Source of the DNA: an uncultured Oscillospiraceae bacterium | GTDB taxonomy: Bacteria; Bacillota; Clostridia; Oscillospirales; Acutalibacteraceae | Assembly (NCBI GenBank): GCA_958366985.1 | Contig: CATXDC010000017.1 | Span: 1 to 56,114, forward strand | Reading direction: 5' to 3' | Length of the DNA: 56,114 nt | Shown: positions 18,002-27,000 of the stretch, in pieces | How positions within the stretch are numbered: position 1 is the stretch's first letter | How the letters are laid out: each line of letters begins with the position of its first letter | Notes under the pieces: generated by a model | Told to the model about the DNA's origin: nothing | Seen by the model: only the letters and a program-made list of their open reading frames with translations | Databases searched by the model: none | Position numbers and translations under genes: made by a program

Positions 18002-18080
18002 GCAGGCAACGTGACGCTGTACCCAAGTCGCACACCAAATGGCAGCAATTAGAAAATATAAGTGCCTGCGAGTGGGTTTT
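18001..18080 (+). repeat. Dispersed intergenic repeat, copy D
   Basis: It shares ACCCAAGTCGCACAC, GGCAGCAA, and TATAAGTGCCTGCG with copies B and C. It begins at the stop codon of the M23 gene. The remaining gap to 18368 holds no supportable gene. Confidence 0.55.
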
Positions 18081-18368
18081 GATTTAAACGTAAGTATATA
18101 AAGTTGATCCTTTACTGTTGGGCTCAGCTTGCTTTGAAGGCGGAGGATTTTTACTTTTAAGAAAAACGACAGCAAAGATAAATTCTTAAACAGAAGAATA
18201 AAATTTGATATTAATCTGTCAATAAAATCCCTTTAAAAGCGCTGATTTTACCCTTTGTGGCAGATATGCACAGAGTTTATTCTCATTTTTTGTCCATAAA
18301 TATGCATAATATGTCTAAAGTTACAAGATTTCAGCTGTATTTTTGTATTTATATTTAACAAAAATCCC

Positions 18369-18396
18369 TTGTATTTTCATCGCAGACAGGTATAAT
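18369..18396 (+). promoter_or_regulatory. Promoter of the phosphotransferase gene
   Basis: TTGTAT and TATAAT are separated by 16 bases. The gene starts 64 bases downstream behind TAGGAGG. Confidence 0.55.
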
Positions 18397-18459
18397 TAGT
18401 ATAGAAGATTTTTATCTTTTGTTTAAATTTTTACAAATTACCATTAGGAGGTATAAATT

Positions 18460-19206
18460 ATGGCAGACAAGGTACTCCTCTCCCTTGGAGAAAAAGTTGA
18501 CGTTTACAAACAGGGCGATCAGGCGGTTAAAATTTTCAAAAAAGATTATCCTAAGACTGAGGTTCTCTATGAAGCTCTTGTACAGGCAAGAGTAGAGGAG
18601 ACCGGCCTCCCCGTACCTAAGATAAACGAAATTACAAAAAATGACGGCGTATGGAATCTTTTCATGGATCACATCGAAGGCAAGACAATGGCTGAGATAA
18701 TGAAAGAGGATCCCGCCAACATGAAGAAGTATGTGGAAGAGATGGTTGACATTCAGCTTGAAATCCACTCAAAGACAAGCCCCATGCTCAATAAGCTTAA
18801 GGACAAGCTTATTGCAGAGATAAAGGCACTTGACTGCATCAGTGAAACTGACCGTTATGAGCTTCTCACAAGACTTGACAGTATGCCCAAGCATAAGAAG
18901 CTTTGCCACGGCAATTTCAGTCCTTCAAACGTAATTGTCAAGGACGGAAAGACATACATCGTTGACTGGATTGCAGCAACTCAGGGTAATGCAAGTGCTG
19001 ATGTTGCAAGAACTTACCTTCTTCTCTATCTTGACAGCCCCGAAACAGCAGAATATTATATGGATCTTTTCTGCGAAAAGAGCAAGACAGATAAAAAGTA
19101 TGTTCAGGCATGGCTGCCCATTATAGCTGCTGCTCACCTTAAGAACTGCAAGGAAGAGGAAAAAGATTTCCTCATGAAGTGGATTAACGTTGTTGATTAC
19201 GAATAA
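18460..19206 (+). CDS. APH-fold phosphotransferase (TIGR02172-like)
   Basis: 248 aa in the aminoglycoside phosphotransferase/choline kinase fold. The catalytic loop is CHGNFSPSNVIV (near residue 149) in place of the usual HxDxxxxN, with the aspartate replaced by asparagine; the metal-binding IVDW follows. The lysine of the N-lobe (QAVKIFKK) is present. This small kinase family is common in Clostridia and its substrate is unknown. TAGGAGG precedes the ATG. It has its own promoter and a terminator after the stop. Confidence 0.8.
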   Translation: MADKVLLSLGEKVDVYKQGDQAVKIFKKDYPKTEVLYEALVQARVEETGLPVPKINEITKNDGVWNLFMDHIEGKTMAEIMKEDPANMKKYVEEMVDIQLEIHSKTSPMLNKLKDKLIAEIKALDCISETDRYELLTRLDSMPKHKKLCHGNFSPSNVIVKDGKTYIVDWIAATQGNASADVARTYLLLYLDSPETAEYYMDLFCEKSKTDKKYVQAWLPIIAAAHLKNCKEEEKDFLMKWINVVDYE

Positions 19207-19241
19207 TCCCATTAGTTTATAAAACGAAATAAAAAGATTTG

Positions 19242-19275
19242 TCCGGCATGGCCCTAAGACCGTGCCGGAATTTTT
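19242..19275 (+). terminator. Intrinsic terminator
   Basis: TCCGGCA/TGCCGGA stem followed by ATTTTTG, 36 bases after the phosphotransferase stop. A second hairpin (GCAG-CCGCATC/GATGCGG-CTGC, 19309-19341) lies further on and may serve the minus-strand gene that ends at 19440. Confidence 0.75.
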
Positions 19276-19439
19276 GTGAAAATAAATTCAGAAAAGGCGA
19301 TAAAATGCCGCAGACCGCATCCATAAAAGATGCGGCCTGCAAACAGGGAAGAAATTTCTCGTACTCATATTAAGTGTGCCGGAATTTATAATAAATATAA
19401 TAGTATAACCTGATTACGGATTTTTCCGGCAAGGGGATT

Positions 19440-20435
19440 TTACCAATTCTGTATCTGTGCGGGATTTGCGAAAATGTCGTCAAGACGTTTCATAAAGGGA
19501 ACCACTTCACCAAAATCAAGAGCTCTGTGATCAAAGGCAAGGCATATGGGAAGCATTTTTCTGACTCCTATTTCCTGTTTGCCTTTTGAGTTCTTAAAGA
19601 TTCCGGGTTTATCCTGAACTCCGCCGACGCCTATTGCGAAAACCTGCGGAGGAATTATTTCCAGAATACCTATCATACCACGCTGTTCTTTATATACTGA
19701 GCCGATGTTTGAAATTGTAATTGTACCCGGTTCAAGGTCGTACTTTGTTATTCGCTCGTCCTCGGGGATGTTCTTATACTCTTTTTTCTCTTCTCCAGAA
19801 AGTGTTTTTATTTTATGGCGTCCGAGCTTTGCACCTGCAAGCTTTCTGAGAGTCTGTACAACATGACCTTTTTTGAGCATATCAATCGTATTTGCAAAGG
19901 ATACCTCATACATAGCCTCGTTAAGGTCGGTGTTTTCGATTTTTTTCGATATATTTTCAATATATTCTGTCATTTGATCGAGGGATTTGGATTCGAAATT
20001 ACGGAGATTTATAGTCATCATTTCGCCGTTTGGAAGTATCCAGGGCATTGAAATATTAATGTCTTCAATAGTCTTAATTTCACCTTTGACATATTTGTGA
20101 TTGTAGTCGATGTGTGCATTTACTGCCGGATCAGCTTTTATTCCCTCTGTAAAGACTTTCAGCATCAGGGTGTTGAATGTGATTTTTCTGCTGTGCAGGC
20201 CGGAATCATTGAGTCTTTTGAATTCCTCAAAAAAATCAGTTACATCTGGCTCATAAACATAGGTGACGTGAGGAACGTTCTGCCAGGAGTGCGTTGTCAT
20301 GTATGAAACGATTTTGCGCTGTATTCCAAAAGGGACGGCGTTTTTTATTTTAAAATCGTTAAGACGATATTTGTCTTTTGCGTTTTCGGCACTCTTTGTG
20401 CCTGTGGGTATTTTTAATGCTGCTGTGTTTTCCAT
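19440..20435 (-). CDS. 2-oxoacid dehydrogenase E2-type acyltransferase without lipoyl domain
   Basis: 331 aa. It is the catalytic CAT-like domain of dihydrolipoamide acyltransferases, with the C-terminal active-site block DHRALDFGE near residue 303 (His and Asp kept). No lipoyl or peripheral subunit-binding domain precedes it and no E1 or E3 gene is nearby, so a role in a classical dehydrogenase complex is unlikely. Stand-alone proteins of this kind are common in gut Clostridia and their substrate is unknown. It is monocistronic, and TATCCTCTCT on the plus strand just before 20460 gives an AGAGAGGA ribosome site. Confidence 0.85.
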   Translation of the reverse strand: MENTAALKIPTGTKSAENAKDKYRLNDFKIKNAVPFGIQRKIVSYMTTHSWQNVPHVTYVYEPDVTDFFEEFKRLNDSGLHSRKITFNTLMLKVFTEGIKADPAVNAHIDYNHKYVKGEIKTIEDINISMPWILPNGEMMTINLRNFESKSLDQMTEYIENISKKIENTDLNEAMYEVSFANTIDMLKKGHVVQTLRKLAGAKLGRHKIKTLSGEEKKEYKNIPEDERITKYDLEPGTITISNIGSVYKEQRGMIGILEIIPPQVFAIGVGGVQDKPGIFKNSKGKQEIGVRKMLPICLAFDHRALDFGEVVPFMKRLDDIFANPAQIQNW

Positions 20436-20657
20436 AGTTTATCACTATCCTCTCTTAAATTTGTTTTATTTTGCTTATACTACGCATCTGCCTCCTTTTC
20501 TCCTCGGTTTATATATTCGTAAAGCTTAATGTATTTTTCGGGGGCAAGAAAAGATTTTTTTCTTTTTTTATAATTTAACGCCTTCTTTTAAAATATGCCG
20601 ATAAAAAGAAAAAGTCACAAATTACCTGTTTTAGAACAAACAATTTAAAATAATAAA

Positions 20658-20688
20658 GCCCTCAACAAGTTTTTACCTTGTTGAGGGC
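20658..20688 (-). terminator. Terminator of pth
   Basis: GCCCTCAACAAG pairs perfectly with CTTGTTGAGGGC. It lies 20 bases past the pth stop codon on the minus strand. Confidence 0.85.
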
Positions 20689-20707
20689 AAAATTTTTGTT
20701 TTTGTTT

Positions 20708-21310
20708 TCAGTTGTAGAGATTCATGGCTTTATCGGTATTACCGTTTACAATAAGTTTTACCGCTTCACCGGCATTTACCATAGCCTCTTTAAGAGCGGG
20801 AAAATCGTCTTTTTTGAAACTTGCAAGTACCCAATCGGCCAGATCATAATCGGGATGAGGCTTTGCGCCGACGCCGATTTTCACTCTCGGGAAATTTTCA
20901 CTTCCCAGATGTGAAATTATGCTTTTAATTCCGTTGTGTCCTCCTGCGGAACCCTTACGCCTTACACGAAGTTTTCCTATGGGCAGAGATATATCGTCAA
21001 ACATCACTATTACCTTTTCGGCAGGAATTTTGTAAAACTTCGCTGCCTCTCCTACAGCTTCTCCGCTGTTGTTCATAAAGGTCTGAGGCTTCATAAGCAG
21101 ACAGCGATGACCGTCAATATTTACTTCAGCGGTAAGGGAGTGATATTTAAGACGCTTTATTTCGGTATTCATGCTTTCTGCAAAAAGATCCACACATAAA
21201 AAACCTGCGTTATGTCTTGTAATTTCATATTTCCCGCCGGGGTTGCCGAGACCGACTATTAAAAATTCTATTCCACCGGAACGGCTTGTATCTTTTAATA
21301 TTCCAAACAC
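20708..21310 (-). CDS. pth: Peptidyl-tRNA hydrolase
   Basis: 200 aa from a GTG at 21310 with AAGGAGG 9 bases upstream; the longer frame to 21454 runs through dispersed repeats and is rejected. It cleaves peptidyl-tRNA released from ribosomes. The motif LIVGLGNPGGKYE, the catalytic histidine in TRHNAGF, the KPQTFMNNSG block and GGHNG are all present. The short lead-in before LIVGLGNPG (about 16 residues) is seen in other Clostridia. It is downstream of prfB on the same strand but separated by two repeat copies. Confidence 0.95.
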   Translation of the reverse strand: MFGILKDTSRSGGIEFLIVGLGNPGGKYEITRHNAGFLCVDLFAESMNTEIKRLKYHSLTAEVNIDGHRCLLMKPQTFMNNSGEAVGEAAKFYKIPAEKVIVMFDDISLPIGKLRVRRKGSAGGHNGIKSIISHLGSENFPRVKIGVGAKPHPDYDLADWVLASFKKDDFPALKEAMVNAGEAVKLIVNGNTDKAMNLYN

Positions 21311-21334
21311 AAAAATAATCCTCCTTTTAAGGGG

Positions 21335-21414
21335 CAGGCTGAGCCTGCATGCAATTCGCACACCTAATGACAGCAAGAAACAGCTATAAGTGCCTGCGAC
21401 GGACAAGTCCGCTT
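21335..21414 (+). repeat. Dispersed intergenic repeat, copy B
   Basis: It starts with the dyad CAGGCTGAGCCTG and continues GCACAC, TGACAGCAAGAAA, CTATAAGTGCCTGCG, ACGGACAAGT. It is in tandem with copy C. Confidence 0.65.
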
Positions 21415-21424
21415 TCAACACGCA

Positions 21425-21500
21425 ACAGGCTGAGCCTGCACCCAATCCGCACACGAACTGACGGTAGAAAACGACTATAAGTGCCTGCGGGCAAGTTTGA
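21425..21500 (+). repeat. Dispersed intergenic repeat, copy C
   Basis: CAGGCTGAGCCTG, then ACCCAATCCGCACAC, GACTATAAGTGCCTGCG. It is directly adjacent to copy B with about 10 bases between them. Confidence 0.65.
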
Positions 21501-21539
21501 GTAAAAGCAATTTATTTTCCTTTTAAGCTTTTATTAAAT

Positions 21540-21577
21540 AAAAGGTCTTGCCGCTTAAATATCATGCAAGACCTTTT
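21540..21577 (-). terminator. Terminator of prfB
   Basis: AAAAGGTCTTGC/GCAAGACCTTTT stem, ending a few bases before the prfB stop codon as seen from the plus strand. Confidence 0.8.
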
Positions 21578-21581
21578 TGTT

Positions 21582-22700
21582 TTATTCTGCGCTGTTTTCC
21601 TGAGATGACATTTTAAGGTAAGCGTTTATGAAGCCGTCAATATCTCCGTCCATTACGGCGTTGATATTACCTGATTCAAAACCTGTTCTGTGGTCTTTTA
21701 CAAGAGTGTAGGGCATAAATACATAGGATCTTATCTGGCTGCCCCAGCCGATTTCCTTCTGGTCGCCCTTGATGTCCTCGATTTTATCAAGATGCTCACG
21801 CTCTTTTATCTCAACAAGCTTTGATTTAAGCATACGCATGGCAACTTCTCTGTTCTGGTGCTGGCTGCGTTCCACCTGGCATGCAACGACGATACCTGTG
21901 GGGATATGTGTAATACGCACAGCAGAGGAGGTCTTGTTAACCTTCTGTCCGCCTGCACCGCTTGAACGGTAAGTGTCAACTTTCAAATCCTCAGGATTTA
22001 TTTCAACTTCGATTGTGTCGTCAATTTCCGGCATAACTTCAAGGGATGCGAAAGATGTATGACGTCTGCCTGATGAGTCGAAAGGTGAAACACGAACAAG
22101 ACGATGTACGCCCATTTCGCTCTTAAGATAACCGTATGCGTTTTCGCCCTCTACCAATATAACTGCTGATTTAAGTCCGGCTTCATCGCCGTCAAGGAAG
22201 TCAAGAGTTGAAACCTTGAAGCCGTGACGCTCACCCCAGCGGTTGTACATTCTGAAAAGCATCTGAGCCCAGTCCTGAGCCTCAGTTCCGCCTGCTCCTG
22301 CATGGAAAGTAAGAATGGCGTTTTTAGCGTCATATTCTCCTGAAAGAAGAGTGGAAAGAGTCTGAGCTTCAAGCTCTGCTTTAACGCTGTCAACGCTCTG
22401 ACGGCATTCATCGAAAAGGGATTCATCCTCTTCTTCGTTAGCAAGCTCAATCATGACTAGGGTGTCATCATAGTCGCTGCGGAGCTTTTCATATTTTCCA
22501 ACTTTATTTTTGAGCTGACTTATACGCTGAAGCACTTTCTGAGAGTTTTCTATATTGTCCCAAAAATCACCTGCAGCAGTCTGTTCCTCAAGCTTTGCGA
22601 TTTCTGCCTTAGTGGCATCAAGACTTAAAGCTTCGGCAAGGTCTTTAAGAGGCTGTTCGGATTCAAGCAGCTCCAAACGCAGTTCTTCAAACTGTAACAT
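21582..22700 (-). CDS. prfB: Peptide chain release factor 2
   Basis: 372 aa from ATG 22700 (MLQFEELRLEL), with GGTGG 7 bases upstream; the open frame extends to 22922 but without homology or a ribosome site. RF2 releases polypeptides at UGA and UAA. The recognition tripeptide SPF (VSPFDSSG) and catalytic GAGGQ are present. The +1 programmed frameshift used by many prfB genes (CTT TGA C) is absent: at that position (22617-22622) the frame reads CTT GAT without an extra base. RF2 autoregulation by frameshifting is therefore lost here. Confidence 0.95.
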   Translation of the reverse strand: MLQFEELRLELLESEQPLKDLAEALSLDATKAEIAKLEEQTAAGDFWDNIENSQKVLQRISQLKNKVGKYEKLRSDYDDTLVMIELANEEEDESLFDECRQSVDSVKAELEAQTLSTLLSGEYDAKNAILTFHAGAGGTEAQDWAQMLFRMYNRWGERHGFKVSTLDFLDGDEAGLKSAVILVEGENAYGYLKSEMGVHRLVRVSPFDSSGRRHTSFASLEVMPEIDDTIEVEINPEDLKVDTYRSSGAGGQKVNKTSSAVRITHIPTGIVVACQVERSQHQNREVAMRMLKSKLVEIKEREHLDKIEDIKGDQKEIGWGSQIRSYVFMPYTLVKDHRTGFESGNINAVMDGDIDGFINAYLKMSSQENSAE

Positions 22701-22973
22701 TGTTAAACCACCATTTCTCCGTACTTGTAATATTATTAGTAAATTATAGTATAACCCGGAAAATCCGGTAAAACGCCGCTGCCGGTACGGAAAACTGCGG
22801 CGCACAAAAAACCACATTAAATTATAAATAAATTGGCCTTTTTTGTAAAGCGAATTTTGAACCCTTTTAAAGCATTTTGAAAATCTTTTTTTAAATATCC
22901 TCAAATGCAATTGAATTTTCATGTGAAATTAGTTAGAATATAAACGAATACAAAACTTCCGGAGGTGTTTGCC

Positions 22974-23942
22974 TTGGCAAAATACACAGGAGAAGTGTGT
23001 CCTGCCTGCAACCAGACTTTTACTGATGATGACGATATAGTGGTTTGCCCCATATGCGGAGCACCTCATCACAGAGAATGCTGGTTTAAAACCGGCAAGT
23101 GTACCTTTCAGGACAGACACGGCTCATTCAGCTGGAAGCCGGAGAATGCCGGTTCAAGTGCTCAAAATGAGGATTTCAATCCGAAATCAACTTTAGGTGA
23201 AATCTGTCCCAACTGCGGAGCGAACAATCCGCCCAATACGCTGTTTTGTCCTACCTGCGGTATGCCGAGAAATGTCAGCAGCGCTGAGACGCAGTATAAT
23301 AATCCTTATGTCAAATTTGAAGATCCTTTCAGGAACATAGAGGTTGACGGTATTCCGGCAAAGGATATGGCTGAGTTTATTCAGGGGTCTTCATATCAGT
23401 ATATAAGAAAGTTTTCCACTAAAAAGCATAACGGCTTTAACTGGGCTGCATTTATCTTTGGTCCCCTGTGGTTCCTTTACAGGAAGATGTATAAGATAGG
23501 CGCTGCGATTCTTATAATAATCGCCGTTTTGTCAATAAGTTTTTCAGCACCTGCAAACAGGTATATGGAAGAATTCAACAAAGCTATGGAGCAGGCGGCT
23601 TATGCCGAAACTGACGAGGAATTCAATGCCGCTGCCGGAAAGCTTGATGCTGTTATGGCTTCAAAGGATGCGGCTTTGATGAATGTTTACGCTGCGGCAA
23701 TGTTTGCGGTATCGTTATGCTGCGGAATTTTCGGAAACACAGCTTACAGAAAATATTGTGTAAAATCCATCAAGGAGTCATCTAATCCAGAAACAGGAAG
23801 TCAGAATGAATTTTTCAAGACTCTTTATATCCGTAAAAAAGGCGGAGTAAACATGTTTGCTCCTCTGCTGGGTATAGCCGGATATGAAGTTTTAATGACT
23901 GTTGTAAGTTTAATTGTACAGCAAATTACGGCGTTTATATAA
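22974..23942 (+). CDS. RING-like/zinc-ribbon membrane protein (DUF2628-type)
   Basis: 322 aa from TTG 22974, 8 bases after GGAGG; the GTG at 22965 overlaps that ribosome site. A RING-finger-like cysteine/histidine cluster (CPAC, CPICGAPHHRECW) occupies residues 9-40, followed by a second zinc ribbon (CPNCG, CPTCG) near 80-100. The C-terminal half has membrane segments, starting FNWAAFIFGPLWFLYRKMY, which is the DUF2628 signature. The cytosolic zinc modules and membrane tail suggest an adaptor; function unknown. Confidence 0.8.
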   Translation: MAKYTGEVCPACNQTFTDDDDIVVCPICGAPHHRECWFKTGKCTFQDRHGSFSWKPENAGSSAQNEDFNPKSTLGEICPNCGANNPPNTLFCPTCGMPRNVSSAETQYNNPYVKFEDPFRNIEVDGIPAKDMAEFIQGSSYQYIRKFSTKKHNGFNWAAFIFGPLWFLYRKMYKIGAAILIIIAVLSISFSAPANRYMEEFNKAMEQAAYAETDEEFNAAAGKLDAVMASKDAALMNVYAAAMFAVSLCCGIFGNTAYRKYCVKSIKESSNPETGSQNEFFKTLYIRKKGGVNMFAPLLGIAGYEVLMTVVSLIVQQITAFI

Positions 23943-24012
23943 AGCCGGAAAATAGTTAGATAGGCTTTGAGGCCTGGATATATAATTCTTTTCCAATCAG
24001 GAGGTAATTATA

Positions 24013-24888
24013 ATGAAAGTTAAAAAGGCGATAATCCCTGCTGCCGGTTTCGGTACAAGAGTTCTGCCTGCATCAAAGGCAGTGCCGAAGGAGATGCTCA
24101 ACATTGTTGATAAGCCCGCAATTCAGTACATTGTTGAAGAGGCTGTTGCTGCAGGAATTGAAGATATTCTCATTATCGTAAGCCGTGGTAAGGGCATCAT
24201 CGAAGATCACTTCGACCATGCATTTGAGCTTGAGCGTCAGCTTGAGGGCAAAAAGGGCAAGGAAGAAATCTATGAGCAGGTTAAAGCTATTGCAAACCTT
24301 GCAAACGTTTATTTCGTAAGACAGAAGCAGATGAAGGGTCTCGGCCATGCAGTTCTCTGCGCAAAGCCTTTCGTAGGCAATGAGCCTTTCGCTGTTATGT
24401 ACGGTGACGATGTTATCATTTCAGATAAGCCCGTTGTAGGTCAGCTCTGCGATGCATACGACAAGTATGGCTGCGGTTCAGTCGGCGTACAGGAAGTTTC
24501 AAGAGAGGACATCAAAAAGTATTGTACTCTTGACGTTACTCCTCTTGAGGGCAGAGTTATGCAGTGCCATAACATTATCGAGAAGCCCACAGAAGAGCAG
24601 ATCATGTCTCTTTATGCTATTCTCGGCAGAGTTGTTCTTCCTCCCGAGGCATTCAAGCTCATCGAGGAAACTCCCTATGATGCAAAGACAGGCGAGCTTT
24701 ATCTCTCCGACGCTATGGTTGGTCTTGCCAAGGCAGGAAAGCTTACAGCTGTCGATTTCGAGGGTGTTCGCTATGATATGGGTAATAAGCTCGGTATCAT
24801 GAAGGCTAACTGCGAAGTTGCACTTAACCATCCTGAAATCGGCGACAGCTTTAAATCATATCTTAAGGAGCTTGTTAAAACATTCTGA
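24013..24888 (+). CDS. galU: UTP-glucose-1-phosphate uridylyltransferase
   Basis: 291 aa, full length. It makes UDP-glucose for cell-envelope polysaccharides. The nucleotide-binding start IIPAAGFGTRVLPASK and PKEMLNIVDKPAIQY are canonical; the sugar-phosphate site is seen in EKPTEEQ and GELYLSDAM. CAGGAGG lies 9 bases before the ATG. Monocistronic, with a strong shared terminator to the right. Confidence 0.96.
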   Translation: MKVKKAIIPAAGFGTRVLPASKAVPKEMLNIVDKPAIQYIVEEAVAAGIEDILIIVSRGKGIIEDHFDHAFELERQLEGKKGKEEIYEQVKAIANLANVYFVRQKQMKGLGHAVLCAKPFVGNEPFAVMYGDDVIISDKPVVGQLCDAYDKYGCGSVGVQEVSREDIKKYCTLDVTPLEGRVMQCHNIIEKPTEEQIMSLYAILGRVVLPPEAFKLIEETPYDAKTGELYLSDAMVGLAKAGKLTAVDFEGVRYDMGNKLGIMKANCEVALNHPEIGDSFKSYLKELVKTF

Positions 24889-24968
24889 TTATAGAGAATG
24901 TTTTACTTAGCCAAACAGCGGTTAATAAAGTGAAAAAGTGACTTTATATTTTCAAATAGTCAAACAGA

Positions 24969-25000
24969 AAAGCCTGCGGTTAATAATAACCGCAGGCTTT
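24969..25000. terminator. Bidirectional terminator between galU and pyk
   Basis: AAAGCCTGCGGTTA pairs with TAACCGCAGGCTTT, with a 4-base loop and an ATTTTTA tail. It serves two convergent genes. Confidence 0.9.
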
Positions 25001-25020
25001 ATTTTTATATTTGTATTTGC

Positions 25021-26781
25021 TTATTTCTTTGCAGGGGAATCGGATGTGCAGTAAACCATACCGGTTTCTGCGTCAACTGTTACAACTGCGCCGCTTTTAA
25101 GAACTCTTGTAGCGTGTTCCGCTCCAATTATAACAGGTATATCAAGGCTCAGCCCGACAATAGCTCCGTGGGAGTTGGGGTCTCCGTTTTCTGTGATTAT
25201 GCCGGAAGCTTTTTTAAGCAGAGGCATAAGACGATTTGAGGTTTCGGAAATTACTATTACGTCGCCGTCTTTAAATGAATGAAGGGCTTCTTCTTCATTT
25301 GAGCAAACGCAAAGTCTTGCACAGGTCTTTTTACCTGTAATTCCCTTACCGGTTACAAGAACATGTCCTACAACCTGAACTTTCATCATGTTTGTTGTAC
25401 CTGAAATTCCAAGGGGAACACCTGCGGTGATTGCAACAAGTTCACCTTTTTCTACGAGTCCCGCATTGTGGGCAGCATCTACTGCGTGCTCGAAGAGCTC
25501 ATCAGTGCTGCTCTTTTCGTCAATAAGCAAAGGAGTAACGCCCCATGAAAGATTCATCTGACGATAAACGGTTTCGCTTGTTGTACATCCGATAATGGGG
25601 CAGTCGGGACGGAATTTTGAAATCATTCTTGCAGTTTTACCTGATTTGGTAACTGTGATTATAGCTGCTGCACCAAGGTCATGAGCTGTTGTACATGTAG
25701 CGTGTGAAATTGCGTTTGTAACGTCGGGGTTTATTCCGGTCTGCAAAAGCTTAAAGCGCTTTTTGTAATCGATGTCGTGTTCGGTACGTCTTGTAATTCT
25801 TGCCATTGTTTTTACTGACTCAACGGGATAAAGTCCCGCAGCTGTCTCGCCTGAAAGCATAATTGCGCTTGTACCGTCATAGATAGCGTTGGCAACGTCA
25901 GTGGCTTCAGCTCTTGTAGGTCTGGGATTTTTCATCATGGAGTCGAGCATCTGTGTAGCTGTGATAACCTGCTTTCCTGCCATGTATACTTTTTTGATAA
26001 GCTTTTTCTGAATTACCGGAACATCCTCAAGGGGAATTTCAACGCCCATATCGCCACGTGCAACCATTATGCCGTCGCTGACGCCGATGATTTCATCAAT
26101 GTTGTTGACGCCCTGCATATTCTCGATTTTTGCAATGATGTTGATGTTTGAGCAGTTGTGAGCGTCAAGTATTTTTCTTATTTCAAGAATATCCCTTGCG
26201 GAACGTGTAAAGGAAGCAGCTATAAAATCAAAGCCGTTTTCGATTCCGAAAATGATATCAGCTCTGTCCTTTTCACTTATGAATGGGATGGAAATATCAA
26301 CATTGGGAACATTTACGCCCTTAGTATCGGAAACCACACCGGAATTAAGCACACGGCAGGCAATATCTCCGCCGTTTACGGAGACTACTTCAAGTCCGAT
26401 AAGTCCGTCATCAAGAAGGATTTTGTTTCCCGGACGAACATCATCAGCAAGACCTGCGAAGTTTACATATACCTCGTGCTCATTGCCTATACATTCTTCA
26501 GTTCTGAGAGTAAATATATCGCCCTTTTTAAGAGTGACTTTTCCCTTTTCAAATTTACCTATACGGATTTCGGGTCCCTTTGTGTCAAGAAGTGTGGCAA
26601 CGGGAAGAGCAAGCTCTTCACGGAGCTTTTTTATCTTATTCATGAACTCTAAATGTCCCTCATGGGTGGAGTGTGAGAAATTGAATCTGGCAACGTCCAT
26701 GCCCGCAAGCATCATCTCTCTTAAAACGCCTTCATCCTCTGTGGAAGGTCCAAGTGTGCATATAATTTTCGTTTTTCTCAT
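25021..26781 (-). CDS. pyk: Pyruvate kinase with C-terminal PEP-utilising domain
   Basis: 586 aa. It converts PEP and ADP to pyruvate and ATP. The N-terminus MRKTKIICTLGPSTED and the lysine/metal motif IIAKIENMQGVNNIDEI are typical, as is MVARGDMGVEIP. About 110 extra residues at the C-terminus (GIITENGDPNSHGAIVG) form the PEP-utilisers mobile domain found on Bacillus and clostridial enzymes; its swivelling-histidine motif survives as SHGA. TAGGAGG precedes the start. Confidence 0.96.
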   Translation of the reverse strand: MRKTKIICTLGPSTEDEGVLREMMLAGMDVARFNFSHSTHEGHLEFMNKIKKLREELALPVATLLDTKGPEIRIGKFEKGKVTLKKGDIFTLRTEECIGNEHEVYVNFAGLADDVRPGNKILLDDGLIGLEVVSVNGGDIACRVLNSGVVSDTKGVNVPNVDISIPFISEKDRADIIFGIENGFDFIAASFTRSARDILEIRKILDAHNCSNINIIAKIENMQGVNNIDEIIGVSDGIMVARGDMGVEIPLEDVPVIQKKLIKKVYMAGKQVITATQMLDSMMKNPRPTRAEATDVANAIYDGTSAIMLSGETAAGLYPVESVKTMARITRRTEHDIDYKKRFKLLQTGINPDVTNAISHATCTTAHDLGAAAIITVTKSGKTARMISKFRPDCPIIGCTTSETVYRQMNLSWGVTPLLIDEKSSTDELFEHAVDAAHNAGLVEKGELVAITAGVPLGISGTTNMMKVQVVGHVLVTGKGITGKKTCARLCVCSNEEEALHSFKDGDVIVISETSNRLMPLLKKASGIITENGDPNSHGAIVGLSLDIPVIIGAEHATRVLKSGAVVTVDAETGMVYCTSDSPAKK

Positions 26782-26816
26782 AATTAAAAACCTCCTACAT
26801 AAAAAACTCCATTAAG

Positions 26817-26845
26817 ATTATATCACGGGATTTTGTCAAGTGCAA
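26817..26845 (-). promoter_or_regulatory. Promoter of pyk
   Basis: On the minus strand, TTGCAC (26845-26840), 17 bases, TATAAT (26822-26817). Confidence 0.6.
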
Positions 26846-26948
26846 TGCTGCGTGTGTTAAGCTTTAGATAAAACTGCGTTAATTGCAGTTGAAGAAAAGA
26901 GTTAGTAACAAAAAATACTTTTTATTACTAAAAAATACTAAAATATAC

Positions 26949-26977
26949 TTGACAAAAATTGAAATATAATATATTAT
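26949..26977 (+). promoter_or_regulatory. Strong promoter of the small DUF7662 cassette
   Basis: Consensus TTGACA, a 17-base spacer and TATTAT, placed 24 bases before the first small gene. Confidence 0.7.
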
Positions 26978-27000
26978 CATATCAAAGAGAGGAAGGGAGA

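Noticed and set aside
21311..21454. 48-residue N-terminal extension of pth
   Set aside because: It is the translation of the dispersed repeats; AAGGAGG and GTG at 21310 decide the start.
22701..22922. 74-residue N-terminal extension of prfB
   Set aside because: No homology to RF2 and no ribosome site; GGTGG supports the start at 22700.
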